Of a DNA stretch of 64,000 bases, positions 57,551 to 64,000 are shown in pieces; position 1 is the first letter of the stretch, and each line of letters begins with the position of its first letter. Location: positions 13,835,823 to 13,899,822 of the forward strand of contig NC_030856.1 of NCBI RefSeq assembly GCF_000208745.1. The letters are read 5' to 3'. This DNA is from Theobroma cacao (Eukaryota > Streptophyta > Magnoliopsida > Malvales > Malvaceae). The notes under the pieces were generated by a model, which had not been told where the DNA came from, searched no databases, and saw only the letters and a list, made by a program, of their open reading frames with translations. Position numbers and translations under genes: made by a program.

Positions 57551-60500
57551 ACACATATCCTCTAAACATGCATACATAACAATAAGCTCAACATATATAT
57601 ACTAGGACAGGTCAGACATCACCTATCATAAGCACTCTATCATTCTCTTGGTAGCTGTATTATGTTGCTTATGTATGTACTCATCTATCCGTACCGTGAG
57701 GTAGACTTCCTATCTTGCCATTTATCATCATAGCCATTTATCAGCTTTATCTGTCGTATGAACCAGCCCACCATTGGTCGTTTACATATGTGGTTAACAT
57801 ACTTACTTCATAAGCACTCACATCGATCCTAACCCTTTTGGCTTTGTAAGATTGCGATGCATCATAATTCATAATATACAATTACGACTCTTACCTTAAG
57901 CCTTCACATTTATCTCAATTCATAAACATCACATAACATAACATGATTCACATTTTCACATCCTAAGGCATGCCACTGCATAGTCATAATATCATGTCAT
58001 AAAGTGGTCCTCCCTGGACATAACATAGTCACATACGGTGGCTAATTGATGGACAAGATAGCATCATCATATCGCGACCCATTGCCTAAGCAAACGGTGG
58101 GGTACATAGTCATCATCGAAGTAATCTCAACAAATGGCATCATAACACTACAAGCGGGAATCACAGACAGGTCAAAACCAGCATCCTTACTTACCACCAT
58201 CTTTGTAGGTATCATACATCATCAATGCATAGTAGGTGGGAATCACAATTGGGACACAACCACCATGGTTGCCAGCAACATACATTAGTCATAGGGATGT
58301 GGACATACTCAACCTCATATTATAACAATGTTCGGAATCATCCACAAACATAACATACTTATCATTCATGATCATATAACCATTAACTTACTCATTTCAT
58401 GTCATCGATATCGTAATCCAAACTTTACATTTCTATACTTTGCTAAGGTAAAACCCTTTGTCAAGACTCGAAACTCCCATCGGGCCCGTGACAATCGTTG
58501 CGATGTCCCGATAGGCACTCATTACCTCGAATGTCGATCGGAACCCCGCAAGGCTTAACATCAGCTTTCGCATCTCCCCGGTGAGCGAAAGTTATTAAAT
58601 CTCGCATTTCAAGAAATCATAAGTCATTTTCAAATCAAATCAATAAAATATTATTTTCTGGCTCACAAGGGCATTTTCGTCATTTTTCTTTGATAATACC
58701 AAAACTCGCCAAAACATGGTGCAAAAGCTAAATATGTTCATACATATTTTAAATTAGATAACTAAAGTATAAAATTACTTTTACAATGACACTTGGGCCC
58801 CCAACTAACCAATAAGATGCGAGTTTGTGAACCTATAATTTTGACAATGCAAGGCTAACTAAAGTCCTTGATGCAATCGACTATCTACCGGTTATCCCGA
58901 ACTTGAAATGTGGAGAATTGAGGGTGGTGAGATTATAAAATCCCAGTGAGTAAACAGACACCATCTAAACTATCTAAAGACGAGTAAATGGAGACAATTA
59001 AAAATAATTAACTTCAGTAAATTTTTCACATCACGAATATTCATTTCAACCAAATAATTAATATGGCTCGTGAATTACTCAAAACTTGGCTTATGCCAAA
59101 TCTTGTACTCAGGGACACCTGGACCAGGGGTATCCAACCGAGCCCACCAAGGCTATTAAAAATTCATATTTCGTATAAATCATATTTTTATTTTGAAACT
59201 TAGCCGTTCCTTGGCGTTGGCTGAGTCTCACTCTCACGCGGTGGTCCACGTGAAGTGTACTCAAAAAGCCCACCTCAGGAGATACCCTACGCGCCTCTAC
59301 GACCGAGGTGAGAATATAAAGAAGTTTACCGTGCCCCTCTAATAGGCTGGCCCACGGAACCCCTCACCCCTGCAGTAGCTAATCTTTTATCTACCACCTG
59401 ATTTATAAAATCTTTTTCTGCATGACATGGCAATTTATCGCAACATAGCCTCTCAAGGCTGAATACACAGTACAAATAATTCTAATACCAAAAATCAGTT
59501 TAGCCATTCATGCTCATATATTATCATAAGCCATTCAATTTAAAATCATAAATTTACAACACAAGCAAGCAGTCTCCAATTACTCTATTTTCAAAATCAT
59601 CATTTAATTTTTCCAGAAAATTTATAAAATTATTTTATAAAATCACAATTTTTCCTAAAACATAGCAATTTACCATTTAAACTCATTTTTCATAAAATCA
59701 CATAATGGTATAAAACTGCTCTAGATAATTAAGACGATAATAAGTTTACTCACAGTTTCTGAAAACTAAATTCGGGTACTCCAACTATTACTCCTTGAGT
59801 GCGATTTCTTTGCCCTTACTAGAGGATTCACCACCTTGACAAATTGTACAATTAAGAGGTTTACTACTTTGGTAATAAACCAAAATAAACTAATTTATAC
59901 TACTAACTACTAATGCATGATATGAAGTGCAAAATGTCTAAATTTTGCCTAAACGAGATGTTAGCCTATTTCGATCTTTTACCCGATAAATCGATATATG
60001 CGTCCTTTTAAACTCCAAATTAATTTTTTTCAATTTCTATACCTCAATTGCACCCAAATTGACTTAATGTTCCTTAGTGTGGTGCAAATTATCAGTCCCG
60101 GTAGCAAATTACAAAAATACCCCTAGTGGGTAAAAATTCGTATTTTTGCTCCGAAAATTCCCATTATTTTTCTAGGCTCATAATTCATCATTATTCATCA
60201 TAATTCCTCAAATAAACATCAAGATCAGCAGCCAATATTCCCCTAGAAAATTCAGCATAATGGGTTTCAATGGGAGAAAATTATTTCTCTAGCTTATTTT
60301 TGCTATATTNNNNNNNNNNNNNNNNNNNNNNNNNNNNNNNNNNNNNNNNNNNNNNNNNNNNNNNNNNNNNNNNNNNNNNNNNNNNNNNNNNNNNNNNNNN
60401 NNNNNNNNNNNNNNNNNNNNNNNNNNNNNNNNNNNNNNNNNNNNNNNNNNNNNNNNNNNNNNNNNNNNNNNNNNNNNNNNNNNNNNNNNNNNNNNNNNNN

Positions 60501-61586
60501 NNNNNNNNNNNNNNNNNNNNNNNNNNNNNNNNNNNNNNNNNNNNNNNNNNNNTCAAGCTCAAAACTCATCCATGGAGGTTTGGCCAGCATGGGTGTCCAT
60601 ACCCACTTTCTAATTTTGCATGGAAATGAGAAAAAAATGCATGGGTAGTGAAAATCACAAGGAAAATCAATGAAATTTACCTTTTTAATGCTTGATTTCT
60701 TGATTTCTCTTGATTTTCCCCAAATTTTTTCATCTTGGATTCTTATTTCTTTTCCCCCTTTTTCTCTCCTGATTTGGACAGCTGAAGAAGATGAGAATTC
60801 TGGAATTTTGACATGTTTAAAGGCTAAAATAATATAATATTATTTTATTCATTTTTTTGTTTTATTAATTCCTTAAATTCTAGCCATCCATTTATTTCCA
60901 AATTTTCACCATACACTTGTCCCACATATCCATAGTTTAGATAAAATTTTCAGACTTATCCAAAGTCTTGGTGGAGTCATTTTTGATATTTACACTTTTA
61001 TCCCCGTAAAAGTCAAAAATTACATTTTTGCCCCAAAAACTGAAAAATTGCCCATAGACATATTTTTCATCCCTTATACTCATACCATTCTCCAATTTGT
61101 CAAAATTGATCTAAATTCTCTCAAAATCTCAAATTTTGTCCGTGGGTGGAAAAATTACGATTTTTGCTCTTACACTCTAGAAATCACCGGAATTAAACTT
61201 TTTCACTGCCAAACCTTCAAATTATACTCCAATACTCAAATCATACTCCAATAAGTTAAATGGGGCCAAAAAAAAATCTTTTCTCAAAATTCCCATTTTG
61301 TCCTCATGTGGCAAATGACCATTTTGCCCCTGGATAGTGAAAATTTCGGTTTGACTCCAAATTGATCCTCGAACTCTGAATTACCATTTGAGTCATCCCT
61401 GAACTGTGAAACTCTTAATTTCACCTCAAAATTCCTATTTGAACTAGTTCGAGGCTTAATCGACTTAATGGTACCATTAGGGGCAATATCGTCTTTTAAC
61501 GATTTTTCGAACTTCCTAAACATGCAAACATTCTATTGAGTATGTAAATGACGTCGTAATTATTTTATAGAACAGGGTTTGACAAC
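57551..61586 (-). mobile_element. Long gypsy-type LTR, minus strand, with assembly gap
   Basis: On the minus strand the LTR starts TGTTGTCAAACCCTG at about 61,586, just after a purine tract 'ttttaaggggggtag' (61,587-61,601). It is collinear in reverse with the plus copies at 3,224-5,976: 'cctcgaactagttcaaat', the 'gtaattttgcc'-type blocks, and 'agcctattagaggggcac'. It continues at least to about 58,400 and possibly to 57,551; the lower border was not found. An N run interrupts it. The ORFs at 57,209-58,558 and 61,048-61,523 are not genes. Confidence 0.75.
60310..60552. other. Assembly gap (243 N)
   Basis: A continuous run of 243 N inside the long LTR. Protein frames drawn across it are meaningless. 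Confidence 1.
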
Positions 61587-64000
61587 ACTACCCCCCTTAA
61601 AATAAAATTTTGTCATCAAAATTTCACTTATCAAACTTAAAGAAAATGTGGGGTATTTTCTTCCATTGTTTCCATGTACTTCCTGTTTATCTCACAAGTA
61701 TGAAATATTAATCTTCTTAATCATATTAATCCATCTCGTACGGTTTAACCATGCTATAGATCACATTTCCTTGATATTATCTCCTTGACTATTTCCCAAA
61801 GTCTTTTATGTTCACATAGTTCAATTTCTGATAAAATTTCTTATCATGGTACTACCTACATCACTCATCATATATTAAGTTTGAATCTTAATTCACTAAA
61901 AGTCATTCTTCATTTTAGTTGATCACAATATCAACCCCACATATGTGTATATGCCTTATAATCCCATTTATGCTTCCAAGATCTACCTTGATTTGATCAT
62001 TGAATACGATGCAATATCACAATTTCTCAGAGTCATCCTTTTGTCCTTAATCATCTTTCATGCCTCTATATTACCTTGTATCTTTCTTGCATTACGATAT
62101 TGATTTGTCACTTAAGACTCAAACTCATTTGAATCATGTATACCTCAAGCATTTTCGAATTCCAATTTCCATAATGTATTAGGAAAATTGCATTATCTAA
62201 CTTCATTTTCAAGGTTAACTTCTATCATCCTTTGTTCTACTCTTTCATATAAATATAACATCATTCTTCCTTAACCAATTTACAAATTGTACCTGAAATT
62301 GTAAAACTTGAAACTAGATTCTCCTCAAGTATTTTTCAATATTAATATGAATATCACTTTCAGCTTACAGCTTCCTTTTTATAATCACATAACTTAGTGT
62401 TTGCTTTCACGAAATCCGTAGCAAAACTCTTCTTGAGTATTTCATTGGGAATATCTATCTTAGACTTATGTCTCACAGCATACGATCACTTAACTTGTGA
62501 CTTAGCCGTTAGGCTCCTCAACAAGTTTTAAAATCACACATCTTATACTCATCTCGTATAATGTATAATTCTTCCTCAAAGGTATTTAAATATTCTTGAA
62601 ACACCTAATCACTTATTTGCTCTTTCATACTCCAAGTATATCATTTCCATAAAGGTATACCCAACTACTCATATTTCAGTTTATCTCCAAGAGTTTCTAG
62701 CATGTCACCTAGTTTACTTGTGTTGTTACTAATCCTTTCCTTTCAACAAAGTTAAGACAAGATCAGTATATTCTCATAACAATATTCTATATCAACTCAT
62801 TTGCTATATCATTATTGAAATCTTTATTTACATTTTTCCTCACTTGGTATTGACATCTCTTATCAGTATCTCATACATTCATCTAACCTTTCGCTCGCTT
62901 CCTCATTAGTCTTTAACAAGACTTAATCTCTTATCTTCCTTATTTCTTAAGATTTGACTTCAGTCATCATATTATTCATCTTAACACTCCCCATGTTAAT
63001 TTATTTTTATGTAACCATCTCAAAAACTCTCTAACTTTTCTTTCTCTTACATGCCAATATACAAGGCAATAAAGAAACTTTACAATTTCACTCATCATCT
63101 TTATCTTAATACCTCCCCAATGCACTTAAGATTCCAAACAACAAAGCTTAGCATGAAAACCAATGACCATTCCTTAACTCGTAAGTTTCATCTTCATGCC
63201 ACTCTCAATTTGCTCATGCTTGCTAGCCATTAGGAATTCTTAACGCGACAGCGTTTGATAGTCAGTACTGTGGCGTTGCAACTATTTGAATTCACTTTAT
63301 CCCAGCAATTCTTCTACCTTTAAAGCTACTACCTCAATTATTCACAATCGTGTGGTTTCCCTCTGAGTCTATACCACAATTAGCAATAATAACTTTCTAT
63401 CACAAGTACGCGATCAGAACATTGATTTAATGTCTTTATTTTGCCACTAACATTCATATATCTTTACCATAACATTTAGTACGAGTTTGCTTAAGCAAAG
63501 ATCTCCAAATTTATTCATAGCTACATGTATCTCAGATTGCACATCACTTATCATCAGTCAATAAATCCCACTTTAGAATACTCTTTCCATATTGTATAGT
63601 AACTTCACCATATAGTATCACGGCACTCTGTTCCTCCATTCTACTATCATGTATACTCCACAAAATTTAATTAGAAGATTCACGTACCTTAACTAATGCT
63701 AATTCCATTTAATCATATCTTAAATACTCCAAACTTGTAAATTACAACTCCAAGTGTATGTCCATATATTGATAATCCTTATATATTTCATGAAAACTAT
63801 AACTTACAAACTAGCTTTCTATCATATGCACACTATTAGAACATTAACTTCAACATGTTTAATTCTCCTTTGGTGATATGTTAAGATCATTCCTGGATAC
63901 ATTTTCATATTAACATTGATATGCCTTTACCATAGCATTTAGTGCAAATTTGATAAAGAAATTGTCTCCAAATAACCCTTAAATACATAATTATCAAATT
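61587..64000 (-). mobile_element. Non-coding internal 3' region of the gypsy element, minus strand
   Basis: Lies upstream of the LTR on the minus strand, directly behind the polypurine tract, so it should be the element's internal 3' region. No RT, integrase or chromodomain motif is visible; the sequence is C/T-rich on the plus strand with many 'catttagt', 'ctttaccata' and 'tttctatca' repeats. The coding part, if any, would lie beyond the window. Confidence 0.55.
63390..63990. repeat. Degenerate long direct repeat, period about 420-460 bp
   Basis: 'aactttctatcacaag', 'atcagaacattgat', 'tctttaccataacatttagt' and 'agatctccaaat' at 63,391-63,512 recur as 'agctttctatcatatg', 'attagaacattaac', 'cctttaccatagcatttagt' and 'attgtctccaaat' at 63,814-63,975. 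Spacing drifts from 422 to 463 bp because of indels. Confidence 0.7.

Noticed and set aside
60270..60629. ORFs spanning the N run
   Set aside because: Open only because the 243 unknown bases cannot contain stops.

Overview
This window is nuclear DNA from a flowering plant, most likely a eudicot: AT-rich sequence, GT-AG introns, a plant-only Raf-like MAPKKK and a GRAS regulator, set in layers of decayed plant retrotransposons. The species cannot be read from the window; the Ty3/gypsy fragments resemble those of Malvales-type genomes only by impression. There are no operons, CRISPR arrays or other prokaryotic features. I see two intact protein genes. I found no candidate for an undescribed enzymatic system; the interest lies in the nested transposon stratigraphy, the uORF-rich kinase leader and several structured repeats.

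Left half (1-34,000): a graveyard of elements. In order: a minus-strand gypsy-type LTR (1-967); a plus-strand Tat-type gypsy RT/RNase H relic (1,875-3,216) cut off by plus-strand LTR copies (3,224-5,976); a minus-strand, internally deleted Copia element (5,982-9,758, TSD CTAGA) that carries a solo Athila-type LTR (7,222-8,757, TSD AGCCA/AGCTA); a minus-strand L1-type LINE (about 9,890-18,790) split by a 3.2-kb solo LTR (10,770-13,925) and by a Copia-type LTR (15,349-16,867); a minus-strand Copia gag with its own LTR interrupted by an oppositely oriented relative (about 21,300-26,625); and pieces of a chromodomain-bearing gypsy element in both orientations (27,561-30,472).

Genic island (34,200-49,330): a Raf-like kinase gene of subgroup B4 type on the plus strand (non-coding exons from about 34,250; CDS 37,985-46,029 in eight exons, 1,240 aa, PB1 domain plus C-terminal kinase domain) and a single-exon GRAS transcription factor gene on the minus strand (47,667-49,232, 521 aa). 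They are convergent, separated by about 1.6 kb holding a 5'-truncated LINE tail. The kinase introns carry a hAT-like non-autonomous DNA transposon and a tRNA-derived SINE with a 15-bp target duplication. By family knowledge the kinase belongs to osmotic-stress/hormone signalling kinases and the GRAS protein is a nuclear regulator; nothing in the sequence shows that they act together.

Right side (49,335-64,000): intergenic sequence with a G-quadruplex candidate and a SINE-like relic, a 3.5-kb solo LTR (51,684-55,195) with an 80-bp tandem array and ATCGAT-centred palindromes, another chromovirus-type LTR (55,876-56,626), a Copia-type LTR piece, and a very long minus-strand gypsy LTR with a 243-base assembly gap (60,310-60,552) followed by non-coding internal sequence of that element.
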